A stretch of 64,000 nucleotides of DNA from contig JADFUC010000709.1 in assembly GCA_019722365.1 (NCBI GenBank), forward strand, positions 496,001 through 560,000, written 5' to 3'. The notes beneath the pieces were generated by a model, which made no database searches, was not told the origin of the DNA, and saw only the letters and a program-made list of their open reading frames with translations. The translations under genes and the position numbers were made by a program. This document shows, in pieces, positions 47,719 to 58,823 of this stretch. The DNA is from Lithospermum erythrorhizon. Taxonomy: Eukaryota > Streptophyta > Magnoliopsida > Boraginales > Boraginaceae. Positions within the stretch are counted from its first letter, which is position 1. Each line of letters opens with the position of its first letter.

Positions 47719-49065
47719 TTAAGTAGCTGCTTGCGATTTTTCAGATTCTTGCTGTTGTTTCCATTGCTCTGGAGTCAGGGCCTTGGGTATGGAGAGAGCA
47801 TGGATTTCTTTCATTTCCTCAGCCAATGCTGCATTTACAATCCGATGCCTCTCCAGCAATCTTTTCCCCTCAAATTGCTCCGAGACAATCTCAATGTTGA
47901 AGCTTGCACCACATCTGATCACAAGTATTAGTTCAGGTAAAAAAATCCACAAGGCTCTCATGAGTACATGTTTAGACCTTCTTTTATCATGAATTGATAT
48001 AATAATAAAGTTTTTAAAAAAAAAGGAAGTATCTAGAGTGTCATGATTAAGTTTGGTAAGAAGGGGACGTGGGACTAGAGGAACTATAGGGGAACCATGG
48101 AAGGGAGACTCTCCTTCCACCAATCAAGTAGGGAATCTCTTTTAAAAAAAAAAGGTAGGGAATCTCTGTTCCCCTTTCAGGAAAGAAAATGGTCCCATTC
48201 CCCTTGTGCTTTCCTGTAATGGTACCTAATGAAGCCTTAAGGTGATGTTTGGATACTTACCCTCCTGAGGTGTCTATAACTTCCTGCAATGAAATATTTC
48301 CCACGAGTTAATATAGAACTTTAGATTGCACGGGTTATTATACAAATATACTGTATAAAGTATATTATCAACACTACCAGAAAGGTTCAGGGCGACAGCA
48401 ACATCACGTCTGGTGAGTTCAATTCCACCCCCCACCCACATAAATGCAGCATGCATGTGACTATGTGTGAGCAGATACAATTCAATCCACTCTAGGTTTC
48501 AAACATAGTATTATCATTTGAAATCCATTATTACAGCAAATAAACAAAACGTCGGCTTTTACCCCCCCCACCCATCAAGGCTCTCATTTATTCATTAAAA
48601 CATGCTGCTTGTTCGTGAGATTTCTTGATCTTCAAGACCAGGTAAAAAATAATAGGAGACACTTGCCAAATACAAGCAATCAGCAACCACCTTCATATAC
48701 AGAGTAGCAGAAACTTATGAATGAAGATGTACATCCCCTCAACTATATATACACCTTAATGGGAATTTAATTTTGCAGGTATCACTAGAATCATGACTGT
48801 AGTAACAGACTACCATCTCCATTTTACTTCAAATAGAAAATTGAAAGTTCCTATTTTCTATGTAAATACACACAATTAACAATAATAATAAAAAAATTTG
48901 GGAAAAAAATTTGGGAAAATGAGCAAGAACTTCACTCAGACAATCTCACAAACACCATAACCACACACCAAAATATGAAGAAACTGATATATAAAGACTT
49001 ACGAGGCGAAAAGGGTTAAGCTTGGAATTGAGTGATGCTTCAACTTGTTCCTTTGTTACACCCAT
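47719..49065 (-). CDS. BOLA2: BolA-like protein, BOLA2 type
   Basis: Small cytosolic/nuclear BolA protein; plant BOLA2 partners the monothiol glutaredoxin GRXS17 in iron-sulphur and redox control. Exons on the minus strand: 49065-49003 (MGVTKEQVEASLNSKLNPFR...), 48283-48261 (EVIDTSGG) and 47914-47719 (stop TAA), with GT-AG borders and agreeing phases, giving 93 residues, the length I recall for Arabidopsis BOLA2. Family marks are SGGCGASFNIEIVSEQFEGK, LLERHRIVNAAL, and EIHALSI containing the invariant C-terminal histidine used as a metal-cluster ligand. It is followed on the same strand, 653 bases upstream, by the end of LSM3. Plus-strand frames over exon 3 are shadows. Confidence 0.94.
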
Positions 49066-49718
49066 TACTTGAGCTTGATGTTTTTCTTACAATTGCTGCT
49101 TTGCGTGAAACTTGTTTCTTGACTTTATAAAATTAAGAGTTTTTTATTGGTCTCAAAAGCCCACTAGACTTCATGAATCTGTTTCGGACTTTTACTTGCA
49201 AAATTGTTTTTCAAGTCTTCAGAAAAATTAAGTAGGAGAATAAAATTATCTAATAAACACATTCTCTTGTAAGGCGACCAATCTCAGCATATGTATTTAG
49301 ATGTAATTTACTAGCTTTCCAATCATACCAAAATCAACCACTTATCCCGCAACTTATCATCTACGTGTTATGTTTGGAATATCGAAAATGTCAATTAATT
49401 TGAGTTCGAAGGAACATGTGATGCAAAACTATTTCTCCTTAATATTCATCTATTAGGATGAAGCACCATTCATTTAGATAATGAGGATAATTTTTCCATC
49501 AACATGCAAAGTACATTGAGCTCACATTTTGATAGATATGGCATTGTTGGGAATCTTGGTCAGTACAAACAAACGAAACAGTTCGTCATAATTCATTTGC
49601 AGTGGAGATAGAAATACGACTAGCTCTTGCATTTTCTTCCTTGGAATAAATTTCTCGAACCATTCAGACAGAAGTGAGGGCCTCGTTAAATAAAAACTGA
49701 GGTCGCATGTCGTCCATA

Positions 49719-51213
49719 TCAAGCGGTTCGCAGCGGAGGAGAGACGAGAATAACACCATCACCACGCACAAAAAGGAAAGGGATGTTTCTCCTTGTTGTC
49801 TGAAAAATTTAAACTAATGTTAGAAAATTCAAGATGAAGCCTTTGACAAACGATAGGTCAAAAGATCACTGATATACTTTCAGGAATATAGCTTGATTAG
49901 CTACCTATTCAAAGTTCGAACTCAGAAGGTAGACTGGTCAAACAGGATGGAAAGCAGAATGATGTGGTGGTATAAGAAGGCTGGACGGGAAGTTCCCGTA
50001 CTGCATAAAAAGAGTTTTCCTTCTATAATAGCAAAAGAACCCATATATTTAGCACTTTAAGGATTTGTGTGCCAACAAATTTAACATAGAAAGGTGCTTA
50101 AGCAGGTTTGAGCACCATGTTTAACAATTAAGATCTGGTAAGATCAATTAATAAATACTATCTAACAATGTGAATTAAAGAGCAACTTAAGCCTAAATAG
50201 TAAAGTGTGATGAGGGCAACTCCATCATAAGGGGTGGTGGTCCGGTTTCAGATATTAACGAATCATCTAGGTTGTGGACTGCAAAAGCATGGTACTTAAG
50301 CATCAGATGAGAACATGGCATACCCGAACAATTTCTTCATATGTCTCGTCATCAATCTCAACTGTAGTAACTGTTTCTTCAATATCACCAAGAATCATAT
50401 TCAAGTGCTGATCATAAGCATGCAGAGCAATACACCAATTCAAGTGCATTACGAAACCCTGAAAAATCGTGGTTTGAAACACAAACCATCTTATATACCT
50501 ACTGAAGTTTTCTACATGCTAGATTCATTTCAAAAGGTACCAACAACCTAAAATCCAACAATATTGAATTGAATTATAAATGGAACATCATTAAATTCAA
50601 ACATGTGTATTTCTTTCTGTTTCAATAACTCCAATCCAACAATATTTAAACTACGTTGTTAAATAAGTCCAATGCTGTTTATCGACAACAAATTGAGACA
50701 AACTATACTAAACAAACAATTACAGCATAAACCATAATCTCTAAAAAAGCAAAAAAAACAGATAACTTTTCGATTATAAAAACAACCCAAATTGAATAAA
50801 ATGCATAATCAATAATTTGATTATAAATTAAACTAAAGTAACAATTAAGCATAAACCATAAACCCTAAATAGCAAAAAGAACGTAGCTATTCGACTATAA
50901 CAACCACCCAAATCAAATAAAAATAAACAAAATAATTAAACATAAGCCTAAACTAAGCAGGCCAAGACTTTTCGATTATAAAAATAACCCAACTTTAAAA
51001 AAATGCATAAAATTAATAAATTGATTAAAAATTGTAAAAAAAAAAGATGAAAAAGAAGATAAAAATAAATGGAAAATAAAGAAACAAGAAGAATACATGA
51101 AGCTTGCCACGAAGCTCACGGTCGGAACGGAGCTTAACGTAGATTCGTTCATCGAGACTGAGTCGAATCAGATCCAAAGGCTCCTTCACTAAGCTCTCTT
51201 CTTCACTCCCCAT
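49719..51213 (-). CDS. LSM3: U6 snRNA-associated Sm-like protein LSM3
   Basis: Sm-fold subunit of both the nuclear LSM2-8 ring (binds the U6 snRNA 3' end) and the cytoplasmic LSM1-7 ring (mRNA decapping). Exons: 51213-51097, 50419-50324 and 49799-49719 (stop TGA), 97 residues. Exon 1 reads [20 protein letters not shown] then [19 protein letters not shown] (Sm1). Exon 2 has [12 protein letters not shown] and [12 protein letters not shown]. Exon 3 has [17 protein letters not shown] (Sm2). Frame and family alignment require exon 2 to start at 50419, but the intron would then end in AT instead of AG. The only AG nearby, after GATCAG at 50408, would drop four conserved residues in frame. One base change at 50420 would give a normal acceptor. 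Confidence 0.92.
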
Positions 51214-52630
51214 TCTCTTACTATTGTCAATCTCTATTCTTTCTAGGCTGTTTCAAAATGGACCTCAAACCTACTATTCGGGCTTGAGTAGAATATATTA
51301 GTTGCTACTCGACACAATCAACTAATTATCGATAACAAATTTATTCGGTGTAGTTATTTTATAATTTATACTCGACATCATAGTGTTGATCATTTTTTAC
51401 ACAATAATTTTAAGTATAAAGAGTCGATGAGGTCATATTAAACCAATTGGTTGAAAATCCGCCGTATGTTTTACGTATTGATGTGTGACGGGTTGTCTTT
51501 TCTTATAAAATCTGAGCGACTTTAAACATGTTTACATTTAAGTAGGTTGGATAATTTTTTAATATAAAATTAACCTCACAAAAGTCGTGGTTTGATTGAA
51601 TTTTTTGAAAATGAATGATCATAATATGATGTTATTTAGTAAAAATAATCGAAGTGAATTATTTTTAAAAATTAATGTTAAAGAACTTTGTTCAATTGAT
51701 CGGGTCATGTGGAAACGAGTTGAGTCTGGAATTACATTAGAGTCGCCAATTTAAATGTCAGCTATGAGCTTAGGCAGCCTTTATCGTAATGATAAGCGGC
51801 TCGTCTGTAGTAACGCCTGCTTGAATTACCGAAACACATCGTTCCATCCCGAGGAGGCGAAAGAACCGTCGTTGTCTGTTTGTGCTACCGGAGGCTCTGG
51901 GGAAGTCGAATAGGAATCCTTCTCTCCGATAAGCCATTATTTGAGTCCGTCTATATACACATCGAAACAACTTGTTAAAATGTGAAATGGCCCCATTGTG
52001 CAAGTAAATTCTCAAATTCTGATTCTGAATGGGAGGCGAAATAGTAATTTAATCCCCTTTTTTTTAATTACTATTTCAGTGTTTTTTTAGCACCCATGAT
52101 ATTTGTTTTACATACCAAATTTGAAGGGGACACATGTATCACCCAAGAGTAGTAATATTTATACTACCACAAAAATTTAAAAACTCACTAAAAAATAAAA
52201 ATACTAAAACCACCCCATGCAATCATTACATACCACCTTCCCTACCGTTAGGGATAAGCATATAAGCCTCTCTCCCAATCTAAATGATTACCATTTTAAT
52301 TTTAATAATTGATTTTTAATTTAAGCTTCGAATAATTTTTAATTAATAATATTTTGATATCTTATTAATTAAATAATTTTAGTTCGAATAAATTTTTGAG
52401 CAAATGTCGATAAAATCATAAAATTTATTAATCTTTGTCATTGAAAAAATCAAGCTTGCCAATCTCTTAAGAATCAAGATAGTAACATTTAAGTCATCAC
52501 CATCAACATATCATATATATATATTCATTATTCATATACCATAATATCTTTGATATTCTAAAGTAACCATATTCTTAAAATCCAGTAACATTTTGTACTT
52601 GTCCTAACACCCCCCCCACCCCCGTCAACA
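51214..52630. promoter_or_regulatory. Shared upstream region of LSM3 and the membrane-protein gene
   Basis: LSM3 (minus) and the gene at 52631 (plus) diverge from this 1.4-kb AT-rich stretch. Close to the latter are catatatatatatattc near 52507 and a C-run (acaccccccccacccccg) just before its ATG. No exon is visible. A CG-richer island at 51770-52020 resembles transposon debris. Confidence 0.4.
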
Positions 52631-53218
52631 ATGGCGGATTACGAGGACGCCGCCACCCCTTTACACCACCACCAAAGCTCCATTTCAAGAGAAACAATCC
52701 TCCAAGCTCTAAACACAATAATCCAGCTCCATTTCGAGAAGACCCTCGAGAAGAAAAAGGCAGTAGACCTTCAAAAGAAGGAGCTATTTAAGATGTTCCA
52801 TTTGTTCTTCTTGTTCTTATCCATAGTTTTCATGGCTCAATCTTTATCCACAAGGCTTCAATGCAGACATTGCTGGGTACCAATTGGGATGCTTTCTTTA
52901 GCTCACTTGATGTTCTACATTTCTGTAGCTCAGACTTTGAGGTGCATCAATGGCTTCAAGTATCAAAGAAGGTGCCATAAGTTGACACTTGGGGTGGCTA
53001 CCGAGAGGCTCAGGCAGCTCAAGATCAGATTCAGCGGCGGCGGAGGTGGTGGTGGGGTGGAGGAAATTGTTGAAGGGGATGAGTTTGAAATACATTATCA
53101 AGAACCACCTGAGAGTTATTTTGGAAAGTTTAAGAGGAATTGGGCACTATATTTTGGTTTCTTGATCTTCATCTATGGATTCATGGTGTCTTCATCTGTT
53201 GTAATTTTGTGTTTCTAG
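52631..53218 (+). CDS. Plant transmembrane protein of unknown function
   Basis: Single exon, 195 residues, stop TAG. The N-terminal part holds ISRETILQALNTIIQLHFEK and a basic helix KTLEKKKAVDLQKKELFK. Three hydrophobic segments follow at about 52-72, 81-102 and 171-195. Between them lie the conserved-looking LQCRHCWVPIG and QTLRCINGFKYQRRCHKLTL, with several Cys, and a low-complexity glycine run near residues 135-142 encoded by GGC/GGT repeats. I recall similar uncharacterised plant proteins sharing the RETILQALN and CRHCWVP stretches, but no function is known to me. The ATG at 52631 has a good context (aacaatggcgg) and is the first in frame. Confidence 0.82.
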   Translation: MADYEDAATPLHHHQSSISRETILQALNTIIQLHFEKTLEKKKAVDLQKKELFKMFHLFFLFLSIVFMAQSLSTRLQCRHCWVPIGMLSLAHLMFYISVAQTLRCINGFKYQRRCHKLTLGVATERLRQLKIRFSGGGGGGGVEEIVEGDEFEIHYQEPPESYFGKFKRNWALYFGFLIFIYGFMVSSSVVILCF

Positions 53219-54575
53219 AAAATTAATTAATTAATTGCATTTTTGTTTTTATTTTTTCATTATGTTGAATACAACTTATATTTTAATATAGTTTAAATTT
53301 ATCTTGAAGCAAGAAGGGAGATTCTAGATTGGATACAAAATGATAAACTAATTGATTTCGATTCACAGATTTTGAGGACGTATCATGTTCTACTTATGGA
53401 CAAGGTGTATTTAAATAGTTGGCTTATGTAACGTGGTATGTGTTCTCCCAATAGTGGAACAAACTACTCTGTCAAATACCCACTCATCTATAAAATGACG
53501 AATCTTGAATTAAAATTAATTGACGGATCTACACTTAAAATTAATAAAATCTACGAGTGTTATTGTCCTAGTGAAGGAAGAATGGGTGGAACATACAAAT
53601 TGCCATGCAAGTTAGGTGGAAGTGAAATATGAATAGGTGGATTTTGTGATTAACACCATCATTTAGTAAGCAATTAAACAGAGTTTAACTTGTAAAATGA
53701 TAGACAAAAAGAAAAACATAATGATATTCAATAGTTTTACCAGAAAAAGGAGGTCAATAAATTTTACTGACGTCTGGCTTTGGTTTCCATTAAAGTGGAA
53801 AGAGTGAGTCAATAGAACAGTCCACAACATAGTTAATGATTTCAAAGCTATTATTACTTCACCCACTTATTGTTCTGTGAGTCTCAGCAGAGGGATCCTA
53901 GGTATGAGGTATCCAATTGTTCCACAACTTTTCTAGTTCACAGTTTTTAATCATCAATCAACATCAAAAGTGAACTGTGAAGAGAGGATGATTAAAAAAA
54001 TGAATGATATTGACACTTATTGCACACCAAATATTTATTGATAACTTAATATAACCATCTTCCATTTACTTCTATATTCTTCATGGAATAATTTAGAATG
54101 TGCTTTTCTAGGGAAAAGTTTGTCCAAATATCAACTATAGTTCTATGAATATTGATTTTGAAGTGCCGAACCAATGTATTAAATATAGAAATGCAAAAAA
54201 TTATGAGCAACAATCTTTTATATAGGAGTACAATACTGTGATGTCATAAGGGGGAAGGGGGTAGGAACAGGACCACTTAACATGGATATTTAAGATCTCT
54301 GAATATGCAACAAAATGTACTGAGTAGGAGTTGAATCTTTGCTTATTTTGTCTGTGCCCTTAATTTGATTGCCATATTATAAAATCAACATGAATTATTC
54401 AAATAAAAAAGAATGAAGAAAAGAACTAATTGAAGTTTAAATATCTTATGATTTGAAAGAAACTATTCCAGCAACTGACACAAAAGAATCTCTATGATAA
54501 ACAAACCCGTACTACTATAAATTTGCATGTCTGCAAACCATTAACACAAGTACAAAATCAGAATTCACCGCTCGA
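53219..54575. other. 3' flank and spacer, no gene seen
   Basis: AT-rich DNA after the membrane-protein gene. The open frame at 53438-53632 has no recognised motif. I see no RNA gene or repeat worth naming. Confidence 0.4.
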
Positions 54576-54779
54576 TTGCCGAAGAGGTCAATCTCGCCAT
54601 TCTTCCTGGTTCTCTACTTATTCTTCACCTCTGAAGCCTTTGGTTCCAAAACATTGGAAGGGCTAGCAGGGGTGCTACAGCATATAGAGAAATCGATTTG
54701 TGCCACATACATGCACAAACAGTTCACTCTCTCGCCAGCACAGGGAAAGAGATCAGCAAAGCTTCAAAAAAATATGTAA
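54576..54779 (+). pseudogene. Signal-peptide-bearing ORF without ATG
   Basis: An open frame of 67 codons begins with TTG, not ATG, and reads PKRSISPFFLVLYLFFTSEA, an almost ideal secretion signal, then a 40-residue polar part with basic clusters (PAQGKRSAKLQKN). A TATA-like ctataaatttgc lies 60 bases upstream near 54517. It could be a small secreted peptide gene whose start codon was lost, or a chance frame. It is not homologous to anything I recognise. It ends 110 bases before the stop of the convergent DnaJ gene. Confidence 0.25.
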
Positions 54780-54890
54780 AAGGTACCAAAGAGTTTGGCA
54801 CAAGAATTGTTTGGATTGACAGATTAATAAGAACTGTGACTAGAGAGATTTAGATGTACCACTTGGTAAAAAAACACTAAGCCTGAAGTC

Positions 54891-57800
54891 TTATGATTTT
54901 GGGAGTGCATCAGACAGTGATTTATATGCATCAACACATCTTTTAAATTTCTCTTCTGTGCTTGCCTGCACAAATATCATGTTAAAGTATACGATAAATC
55001 ATCAAATGTAAATCCAAATCATCAAAATGTATATCTAAAACGAGACTTTGAATCAGGCTATTAGAACAAATTGACAGAAAATCTATGCAACGTTGTGTTG
55101 GACCCCTAATCATAGAGCATAAAATCTCTTTTTTGCATGCTTCTATTCATTTACGAGATTGTGCATGCCTCGTAGCCCCTAGTGATTTGTGAGTTTTAAA
55201 CATAAGATGCAGACCTGTGAAAGACCTTGGTGCCGATCAGGATGCCATTTAAGAGCTGCCAGACGAAAACTGCAACTCAAAAAGAAAAATTACCATTAAG
55301 CTTTTAGAGTTTAGGAAGTATTTTACTATTTTCACATTAGAAGAAAGCGGCAAGAGCATACGCATTTTTGACATCATCAATCTTCAGCGGACCTTTTGCA
55401 GGCAAACCTAGAACCAATCGATCAGAGTCTTTGCCAACATTGCAAGGCTCGCAGTCAGATTCGCTCTCCAAATCTGACTCATTTAGCTTTCTTCTACCCC
55501 ACTGTGATCCTTCTCTCCAATCAAAACCTGTTGAACTCTGGGAAGGAGGATCTTCACCAGACCTGAAAGCCCAGGTATACCATTTGTTACCAAATGTTGC
55601 TTGGAATATATTGGGGTTTGCATCGAACTGTTCAAAAAACTTTTCCCTCCTTTGCTTAAGCTGACCTGTGATGAAACGGAAACGGATAAAGAAGTCATAG
55701 AAACATATCATAGAAGAGAGAAATCAAATCCTAATCTAAAGCTTTGCATGATCATATGAACAAACCAGATAAATGATATCAACAGACATTAATACAGTCA
55801 CCACGTCCTTAATGGAAGAAAAACTTACGTTTTGCTTTCATCCCTCTACTATCACGCCGAACAGAAGCCTTTGATCTCGGTTTCCTGTTGGAATGGTCTC
55901 CTTCCTGTTCTTCCCATCTTTCATTCATTTCTGGAAATGGCTTATATCGTAAATCCAGCCCATTAGTTAACATGGATAGATAGATCACCAAATTTGTACT
56001 TCAAATATATGTATGATCAGAATTTATTAAAATGAAAAACATAAGAAAGTCAAACAAGGGGGTGCCAAAAGCTTTTCGTTATTCTAGATAAAGAGAATTG
56101 ATCGCAGTTTCATAACGACCAGTTAGAGAGACATCACCTTTCACAACCCACACATGCTGCACTTAGTAACATTTAGGTTTAACAAGTTGAGCAAGAATTC
56201 AATTTAAACTGGCAAATTTCTGTACCAGTAGATTCTGCGTTTTTTCATAAACGTACTTAGGCTTTGTTTGGTGTCAGAAATTGAAAATATAAAGATTAGT
56301 AGGACATTAACAAAATGGATCTAGACTAACAAAAGAGATCAACTCAAATTTAGATGATCGTATTTCCCTCTTTCACAACAAACAAGGCGTTAGAATCATG
56401 CCGCAGATCCAGGATGTGTAACCACAGGAATGCATATACAAGCTGTTCTTATGACAGGGTTATGCATGATTTACACAAATCTACCTAAAATGTCACAACA
56501 CTGGATATGGTCAGAATATCTACAGTATTAAATAATGTAGGGGGAGAATTCAAGGAAAAGCTATACTTGTATTCTGCAATGACCCTGACATAGGTCTAAA
56601 CATCGGAAATATTTGACACATAAATAAGGCTCAGTGTTTACGGTTTCTCTTCTTTTTCCATGTATTATAGAGCCGAAGATTTTATATTATCTCGCTCTTG
56701 GATATAATGGAATAAATCAAAAAGGCTCATTATACTACCTACTCTTCATATTAGATAGCAAAACAGTGAAAATTTTGCAGGTTTAAACATAAAAGGGTGG
56801 AAATGCAGTACAGAACACATGAAGTATAGATAAAATTTGTAATTGTCTACCTTAGATGAAATATTGGGGAATCCATTGCAGAAGAGAGCATCCTTTAAAG
56901 CTTTTAGATCAGATTATTTTGGCAAAAGCAATCTATCATAATTCTGGGCATTACTAATATGTTATTATCTGTAATCAAAGCAATGAACTGTGGGAGTGTC
57001 TAACAAAATAAATCTACAAGACTGCATTATCCGTGGTTGTTACATTAAGTGTTTTTTTTTTTTTTTGTAAATTAGCAATGAAGAGTACGATTACATAGTA
57101 TTACAAATTACGAATACAACAATTCCTAACTAAAGACAAGAAAATAAGTGCTACAAAAGAAGTAGAATAGTGCTACTACAACAAAATGTATTACAGTTTC
57201 CAACGAGTAATAAACCAATAATTCTCAGGAAACCGTGATGCTACCAGTTATTGAACGGCAAGTTGTTACATTAAGTGTTAAGAGCTACTCCCTCCATTCC
57301 TCTTTACTTGTTCTTCTAAGATTTGATTTACTTTCTCTTCAACAAAGTTCATTTTTTTCTTTCTAAAATTTGATTTACTTTTCATTTAGCTAGCTTTTAC
57401 AAAAGAGGATGATCATGTATAAGTACAGAAGCAGCAAAAATCTAGAGGTAACTGGATACAAAAATTAAATGGACACTCATTGTTTGCCATGAATTTGTGT
57501 TAGGTTTTTATTTCTTGAAGAAGTTATCTTTCTGACTCCTCTTTCACTTGAATCAGGTCCATATTGATCAGATCGAAAAGCATATGAAAGGAGTGATAGC
57601 TACTTTAATAGGTGTAAGTTTCTTTTACCTTGGCAGGCTGTTCACATCCTCGTGCGTCCTGCAACGATAATTCGACATTTACTGTCAATGATTAATGTCA
57701 CAGAGCGAACACTAGAGAACCAAAAGATAGGCTTTGGAAGATAAAGTAAGCGATAAGATAGAAACAAGTTTGATGACTTGATCTCAATTTTCAACATTCG

Positions 57801-58823
57801 TCCTATTAGATATCACTGTATGAACAAAGAACATGGATATTGATTTGGAGAACAATAATGAATAACAGCATATACTCTCCTGTATACTTTAACTACAAAG
57901 TAATACTATTAACATCACACAAGCATAATACCCGAAAAGCATGGTACTACAACAATCCGCAATTCTATCTAAATTAATTAACGAGCTTAAGAATTTTTAT
58001 ATAGCTAGCCTATAAGTATATAGGCCTTCTAATCTAAAACAACTTCAACTGGCTCAACTATGAAGTTAATGTCATTTGAAGCAAAGGTTTCGAACTATCC
58101 TCTTCGGTCGCGATTGTAACTGAACGTAAGCACAATTATTTTTGACAACCGACTCTTTATATTTGAATTTCTTGCTATTGGTAATATGTTGTCCCCTTCA
58201 AATTTGCATCTTTGCCCTAATAAACCTTTCAAAAGTTCATTAAGGATGTAAACATTACAACAATATCATCTTCTACTAATTCAAGTCAACCTTATCATTA
58301 TAGCACACAAACTTTGCTACTCCTATAGGCTATATCCATCATACAATTTAGTGAATCACTTTAAAGATTCAATTTTTATCAAGATAATAACATTCAATCA
58401 TTCATGTGATATACTTTTGATTTTCATTCATTAATGAAATCGTCACACTAACGGCCTCGAATATATTTGATTACTTATGATACTACTAACCATGGCCAAG
58501 ATAACAACATCCACTCATTCATTTGATATAGACCTATTTATCAATAAAAATATCATTTTCTTTAGAATCCCTTTAAAGATTCAATTTTCATCAAAATATT
58601 TAATAAAAATATCATTTTTTAAACAAATTAACTGGTAAAGTACACATATAATTAGAAAATGACTTACAGAGTTGTTCCACTTGGGTTTCCACTTCTCTAA
58701 GCTAGGAGCAGTAGAATGAAAATATGCAAAATGGGGAATTTCAATTGAATTTGTTGCTGATTTAACAGTAACTTTAGTCAAAATAAATGAGCTTTTCCAT
58801 TTGGGTAATGCAGCTTGCATCAT
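54891..58823 (-). CDS. DnaJ protein with C-terminal J domain, probably organelle-targeted
   Basis: Co-chaperone that would stimulate the ATPase of an Hsp70. Minus-strand exons: 58823-58668, 57658-57629, 55940-55829, 55665-55362, 55269-55215 and 54965-54891 (stop TAA). All borders are GT-AG, the phases agree, and the total is 243 residues. The first 50 residues (MMQAALPKWKSSFILTKVTV, rich in Lys, Ser and Thr, few acidic) look like a mitochondrial or plastid presequence. The middle is charged (LKQRREKFFEQFDANPNIFQ, FGNKWYTWAFRSGE). The J domain is at the very end: KIDDVKNAFRLAALKWHPDR with the essential HPD at 210-212, then EEKFKRCVDAYKSLSDAL. Helix I of the J domain seems short. Intron 2 (55941-57628) carries a retroposon and a MITE end. 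The very short exon 2 (30 bases, DARGCEQPAK) is the least certain. Confidence 0.85.
57054..57261 (-). mobile_element. SINE-like retroposon with 18-base target duplications
   Basis: A 208-base insertion is bounded by the exact 18-base repeat GTTGTTACATTAAGTGTT at 57036-57053 and 57262-57279. On the plus strand it starts with a T-run of about 13 bases, that is, a poly(A) tail when read on the minus strand. Together these are the signature of target-primed retrotransposition. The body has no open frame; its 5' end (TGCCGTTCAATAACTGG) only vaguely resembles a tRNA B box, so it may be a 5'-truncated SINE, a LINE 3' end or a retrocopied 3' UTR. It lies in intron 2 of the DnaJ gene in the same orientation. 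Confidence 0.85.
57283..57400. repeat. MITE-end fragment in DnaJ intron 2
   Basis: CTACTCCCTCCATTCCTCTT at 57284 is a Stowaway-type terminal motif, followed by two copies of aaa/gatttgatttact. The opposite end was not found. It begins four bases after the right target repeat of the retroposon. Confidence 0.5.

Noticed and set aside
55368..55664. Plus-strand ORF of 98 codons
   Set aside because: It is the antisense shadow of exon 4 of the DnaJ gene.
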